DNA of 42,129 nt, taken from positions 1-42,129 of the forward strand of contig CAUAWV010000015.1 of the NCBI GenBank assembly GCA_958433005.1, read 5' to 3'. Origin of the DNA: an uncultured Collinsella sp. (GTDB taxonomy: Bacteria > Actinomycetota > Coriobacteriia > Coriobacteriales > Coriobacteriaceae). Shown piece by piece: positions 1 to 8,725 of the stretch; the stretch's first letter is position 1, and each line of letters opens with the position of its first letter. The notes under the pieces are model-generated. The model searched no databases, was not told the DNA's origin, and worked only from the letters and a program-made list of their open reading frames with translations. The position numbers and the translations under genes are program-made.

Positions 1-48
1 CTCCATCAAAGAGCATGCCTATATGCACCGATCTCCGAAAACCGCATG

Positions 49-945
49 TCACTCCGGATCAAACGACATGTCGCCCGAACCGACCTCAAAACGATACGTA
101 GCAGACTTATCGCCGTTATCGAATTCAAGATTCAAAATGGTCTCGCCGTCGTAGTCAAGCGGAAGGAAATCGCTCTCGAAGTCGCCGCTGCCCAAGGTGA
201 GGCTCGCCTTAAAGCCCGTCGAGTTCGGAACCGTCATCTCCACATCGCCCGAGCCCACACTCACGTCCATCGACTTCGCGGGGGCCTGGTAAAGCTCGAA
301 CGTCACATCGCCCGAACCGACCTCAGCGCTGAGTGCATCAGTCACGCTGCCCGTAAACTCTACATCTCCCGCACCCAGGAAAAGGTCGAAACCATCACAG
401 ATGACACCGGCAATCTGCAGATCGCCCGAGCCCACGTGCGCGTTGACTCCCTTCAGATGTTCGGCAACACGGCGCGGCAGCTCGACCGTAACTGAGCGAT
501 CGATTGCCTTACCGTCGTCACTTCCAAACTGGGAAACCTTGAGCGTCGAGTCCTCGACGGATGCGATGTTTTGCGTCGCGGCCTTGGAGGCATCCATACC
601 CTCGGCAACGCGCCCCCGCTCGATAACGCGAGCCTTGTTGCCATCAACAACCTTGACGTCCACCGAAGCCGCATTGATATCGAAATCGAGGTAGCGGAAC
701 TCATCGGCATCAAAAGTCGTGCTCGAAAGCTGCTGAGGCTGAGCGGAATACTTACCGCCATCGTTCAAAACATCGGCGTCAACCGCATCGTCCCTACCGG
801 ACAAGCCGGATGCAATAGTGCCGAGATCCCACGGACCATCAAAATGAATCCATGTCCGCGAAGCGCCAAAGACAAGCCCAACAATAAGCACAAACGCTCC
901 GATGCCAACGCCCAGACGCACCTTCGATTCATGCGAGAGTTTCAT
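49..945 (-). CDS. DUF4097-type membrane-anchored beta-repeat protein
   Basis: The 298-residue product has a short basic N-terminus, one hydrophobic segment at about residues 9-28 (GVGIGAFVLIVGLVFG) and then an outside-facing domain. That domain repeats the motif GSGD or GAGD (GSGDLQIAG, GAGDVEF, GSGDVTF, GSGDVEM, GSGDFES, GSGDMSF) about every 20-25 residues. This is the signature of the DUF4097 beta-strand repeat family, often found with envelope-stress regulators. The start codon overlaps the stop of the upstream XRE gene by one base (TAATG), so the two are translationally coupled. No enzymatic motif is visible. A role in envelope sensing or scaffolding is inferred from context. The chain stops soon after the last repeat with FDPE, as is usual in the family, so it looks complete. 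Confidence 0.8.
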   Translation of the reverse strand: MKLSHESKVRLGVGIGAFVLIVGLVFGASRTWIHFDGPWDLGTIASGLSGRDDAVDADVLNDGGKYSAQPQQLSSTTFDADEFRYLDFDINAASVDVKVVDGNKARVIERGRVAEGMDASKAATQNIASVEDSTLKVSQFGSDDGKAIDRSVTVELPRRVAEHLKGVNAHVGSGDLQIAGVICDGFDLFLGAGDVEFTGSVTDALSAEVGSGDVTFELYQAPAKSMDVSVGSGDVEMTVPNSTGFKASLTLGSGDFESDFLPLDYDGETILNLEFDNGDKSATYRFEVGSGDMSFDPE

Positions 946-1661
946 TATTCATCACCTTCTTTGGCGCTCGGATCAACGGGGGTCGCGGTAGCCACGTCGG
1001 TATCAACCGCAGGGGAATCATCCTGAGCCCTGGATGCCACCGGCGCCGGACCAACCTGAATATTCCCGCGCGCCCAATCGCCGTCGAGCGCACGCGCCAC
1101 CCAGTGATAGATGGGGATCGTAAAGAAGATCAGTGCGGCAAAGGGGGCACCACCAAACAGGAACATCAGTAAAAAGAACAGCAGCCAGCACACGGCCCAA
1201 TACGGAAACGACTGGAACGGACCTTTCACTGGAGTCGGATTGACCGCGCCAGCGCTCGTCGCTTGCGCCGTCGCGGCGTTAGCCGCCTGTGCGCTCCAAC
1301 TTGCAGCTTGCGCCGCCTTGGCCGCAGCATCACTCGCCTGTGTTGCCGCCTCGGTAGCGCGCGCTGCCGCCTCGTGGGTACGGGCGCGCTCGGCCGCCTC
1401 GGCCTCGCGCTGGCGAGCACGGTCCTCGTTCTCAAACTCGATATCGTCCTCGATCTCGTCGCTCGGATTGAGTAGCTCGTCCAGACTCACACCATAGAGC
1501 TTGGCAAGCGAGATCAGGTTCTCGGTATCAGGCGAGCTCTCCGCGCGCTCCCATTTACTGACCGCCTGGCGCGACAGTCCCAGCTTTCGCGCCAATCCTT
1601 CTTGGCTAAAGCCCTTGCTGCGGCGAAGGTCGGCGAGCCGCTGAGCAGTTTCTACATTCAT
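945..1661 (-). CDS. XRE-family regulator with C-terminal membrane segments
   Basis: The start is placed at the ATG at 1661 because GGAGGAACC lies directly upstream; the frame stays open to 1910 but lacks another good ribosome site. The 238-residue product has an XRE helix-turn-helix at about residues 5-60 (LRRSKGFSQEGLARKLGLSR, then VSKWERAESSPDTENLISLA). A highly charged, alanine-rich helical stretch follows at about 75-140. Two hydrophobic segments (AVCWLLFFLLMFLFGGAPFA and ALIFFTIPIYHWVA) lie near 152-190, then a polar tail. This suggests a membrane-tethered one-component regulator. It is the first gene of a two-gene operon with the DUF4097 protein, and the pairing suggests that it senses the envelope through that partner. 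DNA target and signal are unknown. The fold assignment is confident; the role is inference. Confidence 0.8.
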   Translation of the reverse strand: MNVETAQRLADLRRSKGFSQEGLARKLGLSRQAVSKWERAESSPDTENLISLAKLYGVSLDELLNPSDEIEDDIEFENEDRARQREAEAAERARTHEAAARATEAATQASDAAAKAAQAASWSAQAANAATAQATSAGAVNPTPVKGPFQSFPYWAVCWLLFFLLMFLFGGAPFAALIFFTIPIYHWVARALDGDWARGNIQVGPAPVASRAQDDSPAVDTDVATATPVDPSAKEGDE

Positions 1662-1807
1662 GGTTCCTCCTATGCGATGCCAGCCGTGCCGCCGGACCGT
1701 TTTTGTTCTTAAGGCGCCTTGCACAGTTAAAAATCTATCCGCCACCGCCAAAAGCATGCCACCTATTCTAGTGAGATTTTTGACAACCGGAGGTTGCGGG
1801 CGCATAT

Positions 1808-1850
1808 GAGCTGCGGAAATGTGTCCAAACAAAGCAATGACCCGCAGCTC
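1808..1850. promoter_or_regulatory. Inverted repeat between divergent genes
   Basis: GAGCTGCGG (1808-1816) and CCGCAGCTC (1842-1850) are perfect 9-bp arms around a 25-base centre, between the divergent XRE and methyltransferase genes. It could be an operator or a hairpin; there is no T-tract. Binding by the XRE protein is a guess from position only. Confidence 0.35.
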
Positions 1851-1852
1851 GG

Positions 1853-1882
1853 TTGTCCCCGTTGCGGCGTTAACGGTAGTAT
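1853..1882 (+). promoter_or_regulatory. Probable promoter of the Trm9-like gene
   Basis: TTGTCC (1853-1858) and TAGTAT (1877-1882) are separated by 18 bases and lie about 46 bases upstream of the chosen GTG at 1929. This would give a short leader carrying the GGAGGGAG ribosome site. Confidence 0.4.
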
Positions 1883-1928
1883 GGTCGTACTGTTTATTCC
1901 GCACCGCCAACGGAGGGAGTTCCGCGCC

Positions 1929-2801
1929 GTGAACCGCGATTTCGCATCATCGCTCATCCAGCTCAACAATACGTTCTATCGCGAGCACTCCGCTTCCTTT
2001 TCCGATACGCGCCAGGCCCCGTGGCCCGGCTGGGTGCGCACCATGGACATCGCGCTTGATCAGCTCGATGTGGCCACGATCGAGCATCCCGTCCGCGTCT
2101 TCGACCTTGCCTGCGGCAATATGCGATTCGAGAACTTTGCCGCCGGCGGGGCACTTGCCGCCAAGGGCGTCGACGGCGCAAACCCCTCGGCAGATGCCAG
2201 CTGCCCGTTTGAGTTCTATGGTGTCGACTCGTGCCAAGATCTGGCAATAGACGCCCACGGCCACGCCCTGCGCATTCCCAACCTGCACTTCCAGGAACTC
2301 GACGTGCTCGACGCCCTCATGAAGCTCAACCCCGCCGAGACACCCGACGTGCTTTTCGACGCCCCGCTCGCCGACATCTCGGTCTGCTTTGGCTTTATGC
2401 ACCACGTGCCGTCATGCGAGTACCGCGTACGCGTGCTCGACGCCCTGGTGCGCCAGACGCACCCGGGCGGCATCATCGCCATCAGCTTTTGGGAGTTTAT
2501 GAATGACGAGCGCATGGCGCGCAAGGCCGTTCGAGCCGAAGCCCGCGCCGAGCTCACCCCGCCGTTTGAGGGTTACGATTCCGCGCAGTTTGAAGCCGGC
2601 GACCACCTCATTGGCTGGCAAAACGACCGCCACGCCTACCGCTATTGCCATCACTTTGACGATCAGCAGATCACCGACTTGGTGCGCGGCGTCCGTACGT
2701 TCTACAAGAGCGGCGAGGTTCCCGTACGCGAGCTCGAGCGTTTCCACGCCGACGGTCGCAGCGGCGAGCTCAACCGCTATGTGATTCTCAAGCGTCTGTA
2801 G
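1929..2801 (+). CDS. Class I SAM-dependent methyltransferase, Trm9/ALKBH8-like
   Basis: The start is set at GTG 1929, preceded by GGAGGGAG at 1911-1918; the frame extends to 1794 but would then run through the promoter region. The 290-residue protein has SAM motif I as VFDLACGNMRFENF near residues 57-70, and a later stretch CFGFMHHVPS with LVRQTHPGGIIAISFWE (post-I motifs). The N-terminal motif FSDTRQAPWPGW strongly resembles the FSxTRxxxWP signature of the Trm9/ALKBH8 methyltransferase domain, which methylates wobble-uridine modifications in eukaryotic tRNA. The next gene is also a tRNA-methyltransferase homologue, which fits an RNA-modification role. The substrate is not shown by sequence. 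The methyltransferase call is firm; the tRNA link is moderate. Confidence 0.8.
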   Translation: MNRDFASSLIQLNNTFYREHSASFSDTRQAPWPGWVRTMDIALDQLDVATIEHPVRVFDLACGNMRFENFAAGGALAAKGVDGANPSADASCPFEFYGVDSCQDLAIDAHGHALRIPNLHFQELDVLDALMKLNPAETPDVLFDAPLADISVCFGFMHHVPSCEYRVRVLDALVRQTHPGGIIAISFWEFMNDERMARKAVRAEARAELTPPFEGYDSAQFEAGDHLIGWQNDRHAYRYCHHFDDQQITDLVRGVRTFYKSGEVPVRELERFHADGRSGELNRYVILKRL

Positions 2802-2913
2802 GCACCGACGACTCGCCGCCGAGCCGCACCGCAGCGTTCGGGCAAATCGCCCCCTTCTAACCCATCGCCGGAACGCGCAGCCATGCGTTCCATACTTATG
2901 ACCAAGGAGCCTC

Positions 2914-3753
2914 ATGGGAGCCGTCCACGCTCGCACCCCTAAGAACTTTGTGCTCGAGGAGCGCTTGGAGCGCTATGCCGATGCGATTGAGACGAACCCC
3001 GAGGCCTATGCCGGAGATTGGCGCAAGGCCTGTGCGCCCGCAGGCAGCAAGCCTTTCGAACACCTTCACCTGGACCTTGGCTGTGGCAAGGGAACGTACC
3101 TTGTAGAGCGCGCGGCCCACGAGCCCGACACGCTCTTTATCGGTATGGACCAGGAGCCCATCTGCATCGCCTATGCCGCACAGAAAATCTGCGAGCAGGG
3201 GCTGTCCAACGCACTCGTCCTGCCCCGAGGTGCCGCATCGCTGTCGCAGCTATTTGCCGCAGGCGAGCTCGATGCCATCACCATCAACTTTCCCACGCCG
3301 CAGCCCAAGGCCAAGTACGCCAAAAAGCGACTCGTCCATGTCGACCACCTAATGCTGTACCGTCCGCTCTTTTCAGCCGGTGCCACCGTCACACTGCGAA
3401 CCGACAGCAAGCCATTGCGCGACTACGCCTTGGGGCAGTTTGCCGCGGCCGGCTACGATACACTTTGGGTAAGTGACGACGTTCGCCGCGACCATCCCGA
3501 GCATCCCGAGACCGAGTACGAGTGCCGCACGCGCGAAATGGGTGCCGTCGTCTATGGCATTTGCGCCACACCCGGCGCACATCCCAGTGACGATGTGCTC
3601 ACGGCGGGTCACATGCAGGAGCAAAGTCTTGCCTGCTACCTGCCCGATAACCTCGATGAGCTCACCTACGTGCCCCTCGGCATGGAAGAGGCCGTCGAGA
3701 ACTTTAAAAACCGCGCCCGCAAGGGCAAGAAGCGCTTACCGCAGGAGTCCTAG
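2914..3753 (+). CDS. trmB: tRNA (guanine-N7)-methyltransferase family protein
   Basis: The ATG at 2914 follows AAGGAG with good spacing. The 279-residue protein has SAM motif I LDLGCGKGTYL near residue 53, an acidic ribose-binding position in FIGMDQEP, the region ITINFPTPQPKAKYAKKRLV, TDSKPLRDYAL, and the C-terminal TEYECRTREMGAVVYGI. These follow the TrmB order, including the TEYE block used for tRNA contact. TrmB methylates G46 of tRNA at N7. The usual FPDPWPKxRHxKRR element is altered here (FPTPQPKAKYAKKR), losing the Asp and Trp, and the protein is longer than typical TrmB (about 210-240 residues), with an extended N-terminus and a basic C-tail. It may be a diverged paralogue, so the exact substrate is less certain than the family. 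Confidence 0.78.
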   Translation: MGAVHARTPKNFVLEERLERYADAIETNPEAYAGDWRKACAPAGSKPFEHLHLDLGCGKGTYLVERAAHEPDTLFIGMDQEPICIAYAAQKICEQGLSNALVLPRGAASLSQLFAAGELDAITINFPTPQPKAKYAKKRLVHVDHLMLYRPLFSAGATVTLRTDSKPLRDYALGQFAAAGYDTLWVSDDVRRDHPEHPETEYECRTREMGAVVYGICATPGAHPSDDVLTAGHMQEQSLACYLPDNLDELTYVPLGMEEAVENFKNRARKGKKRLPQES

Positions 3754-3818
3754 GGGCTTCTGATGGTCGCGGCATCGGCAGACAAGCGCAAATAAGCGCC
3801 AGCGAACGACCCTCAGAC

Positions 3819-3941
3819 CTGAGTGAGTAGACTTTTTAGCAATAGCCAAGCACAGCCCGCATAACGAAAACTAAAACCGCAGGTAGAGCCCTTGCGCAAA
3901 AGCCATGTGCTCGCGATATCGCAAAAAGTCTACTCACTTAG
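3819..3941 (+). repeat. 123-bp palindromic repeat, copy 1
   Basis: This element fills much of the 309-base gap between the trmB-like and helicase genes. The left end CTGAGTGAGTAGACTTTTT (3819-3837) is the reverse complement of the right end (3923-3941) with one mismatch. An inner stem AGCACA / TGTGCT (3849-3854 with 3906-3911) and the motif CCGCAGGTAGA (3878-3888) are also present. The layout and length match copies at 13843 and 15265, in the same orientation. Copy 1 is the most diverged inside, but its inner arms still pair. Confidence 0.85.
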
Positions 3942-4062
3942 CCGGTAACTGCGCCAAACGGCTGGACAGAACGCCCATTTCCTGCATTTTCTCGCGCGCT
4001 GGCACCCCGCGCCGCCGCTACGCCATAATAGTTGGCGGACAATCGCGAGAGAAAGCAAACAC

Positions 4063-6744
4063 ATGGCACAGACCACGATAGATACCGCCGCCAGCACCGT
4101 CTCTGGCGCCGGCGCCGCCAGCTCATTCTCGGGCGGCACGGGAACCGAAGCCGAGTTCGGCTCGCTCGGCGCGCTCTCCCCCACCTGGTGGGAGCCCGAG
4201 AACGGCAGCGAGCCCGAACCATGGCTCACGCCCGATCAGGCCTTCGAACGCTTCTTTGAATGGACGAGCAATCGCGGCATTGAGCTGTGGGACCACCAAG
4301 AAGAGGCCCTCATGGACCTGGCTGCCGGCGATCACGTCATTTTAGGCACACCGACCGGATCGGGTAAATCGCTCGTCGCGCTGGGCATGCTCTTTATGGG
4401 CATGGCACAGGGCAAGCGCTGTTATTACACGGCCCCCATCAAGGCCCTGGTCAGCGAAAAGTTCTTCGACCTGGTGCAGGTGCTCGGCCGCGACAACGTC
4501 GGCATGATCACCGGCGATACGCATATCAACACCAAGGCGCCCGTCATCTGCTGCACGGCCGAAATCCTTGCCAACGATGCGCTGCGCGAGGGTGAGGACG
4601 CCGACGTGGGCTGCGTCGCCATGGACGAGTTTCACTACTTTGCCGACCCCGATCGCGGTTGGGCCTGGCAGGTGCCGCTGCTCACCTTGCCCAACACGCA
4701 GTTTATGCTCATGAGCGCCACGCTCGGCGATGTCACTGCCATCGCCGTCTCACTCGAGGAGCACACCGGCGCTGCTTGTGACTTGGTTGTCGACGCCCCG
4801 CGTCCTGTTCCGTTGAGCTACGACTACGTAACGACCTCGCTCGAAGGCACCGTCGAGCTCGCCATGCGCCGTGGCGAGGCCCCGCTCTACATCGTGCACT
4901 TTAGCCAGGACGCCGCACTTGCGACAGCGCAATCCCTCGCCAATTTTGGCATCGCCAGCAAGGAACAGCGCGAGGCCATTAAGGAAGCCGCCAAGGGCAC
5001 GAGCTTCTCCACGGCCTTTGGCAAGATTCTCAAGCGCTTGCTCGGATGCGGCGTCGGCGTGCACCATGCTGGCATGTTGCCGCGCTATCGTCTGCTGGTC
5101 GAGCGCCTGGCGCAGCAGGGCCTACTGCCCGTCATCTGCGGCACCGATACGCTCGGCGTCGGCATCAACGTACCCATCCACACCGTGGTGCTCACCGCAC
5201 TCACCAAGTTCGACGGCTACAAGATGCGTCGTCTGCGCGCCCGCGAGTTTCATCAGATTGCCGGTCGCGCCGGCCGCTCGGGCTTCGATACCGAGGGCAT
5301 GGTGATTGCCGAGGCACCCGAGCACGAGATCGAGAACGCCAAGCTCATGGCCAAGGCGGGTGACGACCCCAAGAAGCTCCGCAAGATTAAAAAGAAGAAG
5401 GCCCCCGAGGGCTTTGTCACCTGGAACAAGCAGACCTTTGAGTGCCTGATCGAGACGCAGCCCGAAACGCTCAAGCCGCGCCTTCGCATCACACACTCCA
5501 TGGTGATTAGCGTGGTCGAGCAGGGCGGCGACGCCCGCGCCCGCGTGCACGACCTTATCGAGACAAGCCTGCAAACGCCCGAGGAAAAGGCGAAGCTCGA
5601 GGTTCGTGCCGACGAGATCTTCGCCACGCTCATCGATTCCGGCGTCGTCGTGCGCACCGAGGTGCCGCCCGCACCCGACGCTCCGGCTGACGCCGCGCTG
5701 GACATCGACTACGCACTGACGGTCGACCTGCCCGAGGACTTTGCGCTCGACCAGCCGCTCTCGCCGTTTTTGCTTGCCGCGTTGGAGCTGCTCGATCCCG
5801 AGAGCGAGACCTATACCATGGATCTGATCTCGATGGTCGAGGCAACGCTCGAGGATCCCAAGCAGGTGCTGCGCGCTCAGGAGCGCGCAGCGCGCGACCG
5901 CGCGATGGCCGAAATGAAGGCTGACGGCGTCGAATATGAGGAACGCCTGGAGCGCATCCAGGATGTCACCTACGAAAAACCGCTCGAGGACTTGCTCGAC
6001 GCCGCCTTCGACAAGTACTGCCAGGAAGTGCCCTGGGCAAACGACTACCAGCTCTCTCCCAAAAGCGTCCTGCGCGATATGCTGGAAAGCGCGAGCGATT
6101 TTAAGGGTTACATTCAAAAGCTCAGCATCGCCCGCTCCGAGGGCATTTTGCTGCGTTACCTGGCAGAGGCCTACCGTTCGCTCGACCGCACCGTGCCCAT
6201 CGAGAAGCGCGACGAGCGTCTGCGCGACATTATCTCGTGGCTCGGCTTTGTGGTGCGCTCGGTGGACTCGAGCCTGGTGGACGAGTGGGAGAACGCCGGC
6301 AACCCGGCAGCCCTCGATGCTGCGCCGCCGCAGGGCATCGACGAGGTCGTGGCGGACCGCCGCGGCTGCACGCTGTTGGTGCGCAACGCGCTCTTCCGCC
6401 GCGTGACCCTTGCCGCCCGCGAGCACGTTCGCGACCTGGGCGAGCTCGACGACGACTGGGGCATGAGCGAGATCCGCTGGCAAAAAGCACTCGACGCTTA
6501 CCACGAGCAGCACGAGGAAATCCTCACCGACGGAGATGCCCGCAGCGCCGCGATGTTCTCCATCGACGAGTCCGACGAGAAGACCGCGCACGTATGGCAC
6601 GTGCACCAGATCTTTGCCGACGAGGATGGCGACCACGATTTTGGCATCATGGGCGATGTCGATCTGGACGCCACGCAAGACGGCGGCGAGGTAATCTTCA
6701 AGAACTACCGTGTCGGCTTTATCGAGGACCTGCTCGAGGACTAG
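4063..6744 (+). CDS. Ski2-like DEAD/DEAH-box helicase with DUF3516-type C-terminus
   Basis: This 893-residue superfamily 2 helicase has WDHQEEAL near residue 77 (Q-motif-like), Walker A GTPTGSGKS at about 94-102, motif Ia TAPIKALVSEK, motif II DEFH near 188, motif III MSATLG near 212, GTDTLGVGINVP near 363 and motif VI HQIAGRAGRSG near 397-407. The long C-terminal half (from about 450) is mostly helical and matches the actinobacterial DUF3516 helicase family. Such proteins unwind RNA or DNA using ATP; the physiological substrate is not known. DEFH in place of DEAD/DEVH is compatible with the Ski2/Mtr4 group. The first 45 residues are low in complexity (Ala/Ser/Gly/Thr). It is monocistronic: a repeat lies upstream and a strong terminator downstream. 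Confidence 0.88.
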   Translation: MAQTTIDTAASTVSGAGAASSFSGGTGTEAEFGSLGALSPTWWEPENGSEPEPWLTPDQAFERFFEWTSNRGIELWDHQEEALMDLAAGDHVILGTPTGSGKSLVALGMLFMGMAQGKRCYYTAPIKALVSEKFFDLVQVLGRDNVGMITGDTHINTKAPVICCTAEILANDALREGEDADVGCVAMDEFHYFADPDRGWAWQVPLLTLPNTQFMLMSATLGDVTAIAVSLEEHTGAACDLVVDAPRPVPLSYDYVTTSLEGTVELAMRRGEAPLYIVHFSQDAALATAQSLANFGIASKEQREAIKEAAKGTSFSTAFGKILKRLLGCGVGVHHAGMLPRYRLLVERLAQQGLLPVICGTDTLGVGINVPIHTVVLTALTKFDGYKMRRLRAREFHQIAGRAGRSGFDTEGMVIAEAPEHEIENAKLMAKAGDDPKKLRKIKKKKAPEGFVTWNKQTFECLIETQPETLKPRLRITHSMVISVVEQGGDARARVHDLIETSLQTPEEKAKLEVRADEIFATLIDSGVVVRTEVPPAPDAPADAALDIDYALTVDLPEDFALDQPLSPFLLAALELLDPESETYTMDLISMVEATLEDPKQVLRAQERAARDRAMAEMKADGVEYEERLERIQDVTYEKPLEDLLDAAFDKYCQEVPWANDYQLSPKSVLRDMLESASDFKGYIQKLSIARSEGILLRYLAEAYRSLDRTVPIEKRDERLRDIISWLGFVVRSVDSSLVDEWENAGNPAALDAAPPQGIDEVVADRRGCTLLVRNALFRRVTLAAREHVRDLGELDDDWGMSEIRWQKALDAYHEQHEEILTDGDARSAAMFSIDESDEKTAHVWHVHQIFADEDGDHDFGIMGDVDLDATQDGGEVIFKNYRVGFIEDLLED

Positions 6745-6764
6745 CCGAACATACCGAAACGAAA

Positions 6765-6800
6765 CGGGGCCGTTGGCAATTTCGCCAGCGCCCCGCTTTT
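6765..6800. terminator. Bidirectional rho-independent terminator
   Basis: CGGGGC (6765-6770) pairs with GCCCCG (6790-6795), with an inner GTTGGC/GCCAGC stem, followed by CTTTT on the plus strand and by TTTCGTTT on the minus strand. It sits between the convergent helicase and DUF2130 genes. Confidence 0.8.
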
Positions 6801-6817
6801 GCACTATCCGCTATACC

Positions 6818-8575
6818 TTACTCGGCATCCTCGATCTCATACGAATCCGCCTCGGCTGGCTCATCGTTTGTCTCTGACGCAGCCCCGCGCGCCTCGTCAA
6901 ACGCCGCCTTCATGGTCTTGTTGCCCCACGTGAGCTTGCGAATGGTAAGATCGTCGGCTTTCTTGTTGGCTAGGCGCAGGTTGTTCTCGGAGGACAGCAA
7001 CGCCTCCTTTGTTTTCTGCAGATGGCTAATCGTCTTGTCGATCTCATCGATTGCTGTTTGGAACTTGCGACTCGCAATCTCGTAGTTGCGGCCGAAATCA
7101 TTCTTGAACTTTTCCATCTTGGCTTCGAAGTTCGTAACGTCGATATTCTGCTGTTTGTACTCCGCTAGCTCCTGCTTATAGCGCAGCGAACCCATGGCGG
7201 CGTTGCGAAGAAGCGTAATCATGGGAATGAAAAACTGTGGGCGAATCACGTACATCTTCTCGTAGCGATAGCTCACGTCGACTATCCCTGCGTTATAGAG
7301 CTCGCTCTCGGGCTCGAGTAGCGTGCAGAGCACCGCGTACTCACAGCCTTTCTGGCGACGATCGTGATCGAGTTTCTTAAAGAAGTCCTCGTTTTTATGC
7401 TTGGTCGCGGTCTCGTCGTTCTCGTTTTTCATCTCGAACATAATCGAAATGACCTCGTTGCCGCTCGCGTCGCACTCACGGAAAATGAAGTCTCCCTTGG
7501 TGCCCTCGGATGCATCGTTATCTTTCTCGAAGTACGCATTGGGAAACGCCGTCATGCGCAGACGGTTAAACTCGGTCTCGCAGTGCTGCTCGAGCGACTC
7601 GCCCACCATCTTGGTGGACAGGCGAACCTTCATGTCCTTAAGGCGCTCAATCTCTTCATCCTTGTAGCGAATCAGGTCATCGCTCGCGCGCTTGGCCTGC
7701 GCAAGCTCGAGCTCGTGTGCCGCCTTGGCTTGCTCCTCGCGAGAATCGCGCACCGCCAGCTCGCTCGTCAGTTTGGCACGTGCCTCATCGCGCTCTCGCT
7801 CCGCCGCGGCGACCGCCTCTGACAGGTTCATTTTTGCCATCAGTTCCTGCTCGCGCAGCTGGGCACGCAGGCCCTCGGCCTCTTGCTCGGACTGAGCCTT
7901 TGCGGCGGAAAACTTCTCTTGCACCTTCGCGCGATAGTCAGTAAGCGCGCGCTCGGCCTCGCTGCGAGCGGCATCGAGCTCACGCTGCGACTCTGCCGCG
8001 GCAGCGGCAAGCGCCATCTCCTGGGCCTTGTCCGCCGCGGCGATCCTGGCCTGCAGCTCGGCAATCTGAGCGTCGCGCGCGGACAGGTCGTTTTGAGCAG
8101 CATTGCGTGCCGCCGCCTCGGCAAGCCTGGCTTCATCATCTTTGCGCTCCAACTGCGCACGTAAATTGTCGATCTCGCGCTGAAGCTCGGCATTCTCCTT
8201 TTGAGCATCGGAACGGGCCTCAACCGCCGCGCGCTGACTTGCACTCTCGCGCTCTGCGGCAGCGCCTTCGAGCTTGGCGTGCAGCTCGGCAAGCTCAGCG
8301 TCGCGCTTGGCAACCTCTTGTGCCAGCTGCTGAGCTGCAGCGTTCTTCTGCTCGACAAGCTGAGCGTCGCGCTGAGACTCTGCCTTTTGCAAAGCAGCCG
8401 TCGAGCGCGAGCGCTCAAGCTCCAGTGCCTGCTCGCCCTCGCGCTGGACCGCCTTCACGCGCTCATCCAGGTCGCGCGAGAACTCGGCATCGCGCACCTG
8501 CTTGACGATATCCGCATAACCGGACGCATCGACCTTAAAAACTTCGCCGCAATGCGGGCACTTGATCTCGTTCAT
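6818..8575 (-). CDS. DUF2130 protein: zinc-knuckle-like start, long coiled coil, nuclease-like C-terminus
   Basis: The start ATG at 8575 follows GAGGAG. The 585-residue protein opens with one CPHC knuckle (residues 6-9). A very long Glu/Ala/Arg-rich coiled coil follows at about 30-330 (ERVKAVQREGEQALELERS and similar heptads). The DUF2130 domain lies at about 335-480 (SLEQHCETEFNRLRM, GTKGDFIFRE, IMFEMKNEND, FFKKLDHDRRQKGCEYAV, YVIRPQFFIP). The spaced D of GDFIF and ExK of FEMKNE match the active-site pattern of PD-(D/E)xK nucleases, so DNA cleavage is plausible but unproven. The last 40 residues are acidic. It stands alone between terminators, so context gives no partner. The family is certain; function is unknown. 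Confidence 0.9.
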   Translation of the reverse strand: MNEIKCPHCGEVFKVDASGYADIVKQVRDAEFSRDLDERVKAVQREGEQALELERSRSTAALQKAESQRDAQLVEQKNAAAQQLAQEVAKRDAELAELHAKLEGAAAERESASQRAAVEARSDAQKENAELQREIDNLRAQLERKDDEARLAEAAARNAAQNDLSARDAQIAELQARIAAADKAQEMALAAAAAESQRELDAARSEAERALTDYRAKVQEKFSAAKAQSEQEAEGLRAQLREQELMAKMNLSEAVAAAERERDEARAKLTSELAVRDSREEQAKAAHELELAQAKRASDDLIRYKDEEIERLKDMKVRLSTKMVGESLEQHCETEFNRLRMTAFPNAYFEKDNDASEGTKGDFIFRECDASGNEVISIMFEMKNENDETATKHKNEDFFKKLDHDRRQKGCEYAVLCTLLEPESELYNAGIVDVSYRYEKMYVIRPQFFIPMITLLRNAAMGSLRYKQELAEYKQQNIDVTNFEAKMEKFKNDFGRNYEIASRKFQTAIDEIDKTISHLQKTKEALLSSENNLRLANKKADDLTIRKLTWGNKTMKAAFDEARGAASETNDEPAEADSYEIEDAE

Positions 8576-8632
8576 GGCAGCTCCTCGATGGACGCAAATT
8601 TCAACCGCCTACACTCTACCGCGCCGCACGGA

Positions 8633-8665
8633 CAAAAAAGACGCCGCCGCCATAATGGCAACGGC
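8633..8665 (-). terminator. Terminator of the metallophosphoesterase gene
   Basis: On the minus strand GCCGTTGCC (8657-8665) pairs with GGCGGCGGC (8643-8651) and is followed by a six-T run (8634-8639). Confidence 0.75.
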
Positions 8666-8669
8666 GCCA

Positions 8670-8720
8670 GAACCACCATAAAGGTGCCTGTCCCCTTTGC
8701 GGTGGTTTGTGTGGTGGTTC
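8670..8720. repeat. REP-like palindrome with GGTGCCTGTCCCC core
   Basis: AACCACC (8671-8677) pairs with GGTGGTT (8701-8707). Inside, AAAGG (8680-8684) pairs with CCTTT (8694-8698), leaving a TGCCTGTCC loop. A second GGTGGTTC follows at 8713-8720. The core GGTGCCTGTCCCC resembles, from memory, short REP-type palindromes scattered in many genomes; I see only one copy here. Confidence 0.55.
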
Positions 8721-8725
8721 GAGAA

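Noticed and set aside
1662..1910. Extended N-terminus of the XRE regulator
   Set aside because: The extra codons lie upstream of GGAGGAACC and cover the divergent promoter; the HTH begins right after the chosen ATG.
5122..6804. A 560-codon open frame opposite the helicase gene
   Set aside because: It is antisense to a protein with clear helicase motifs, has no family signature and results from GC-rich codon bias.
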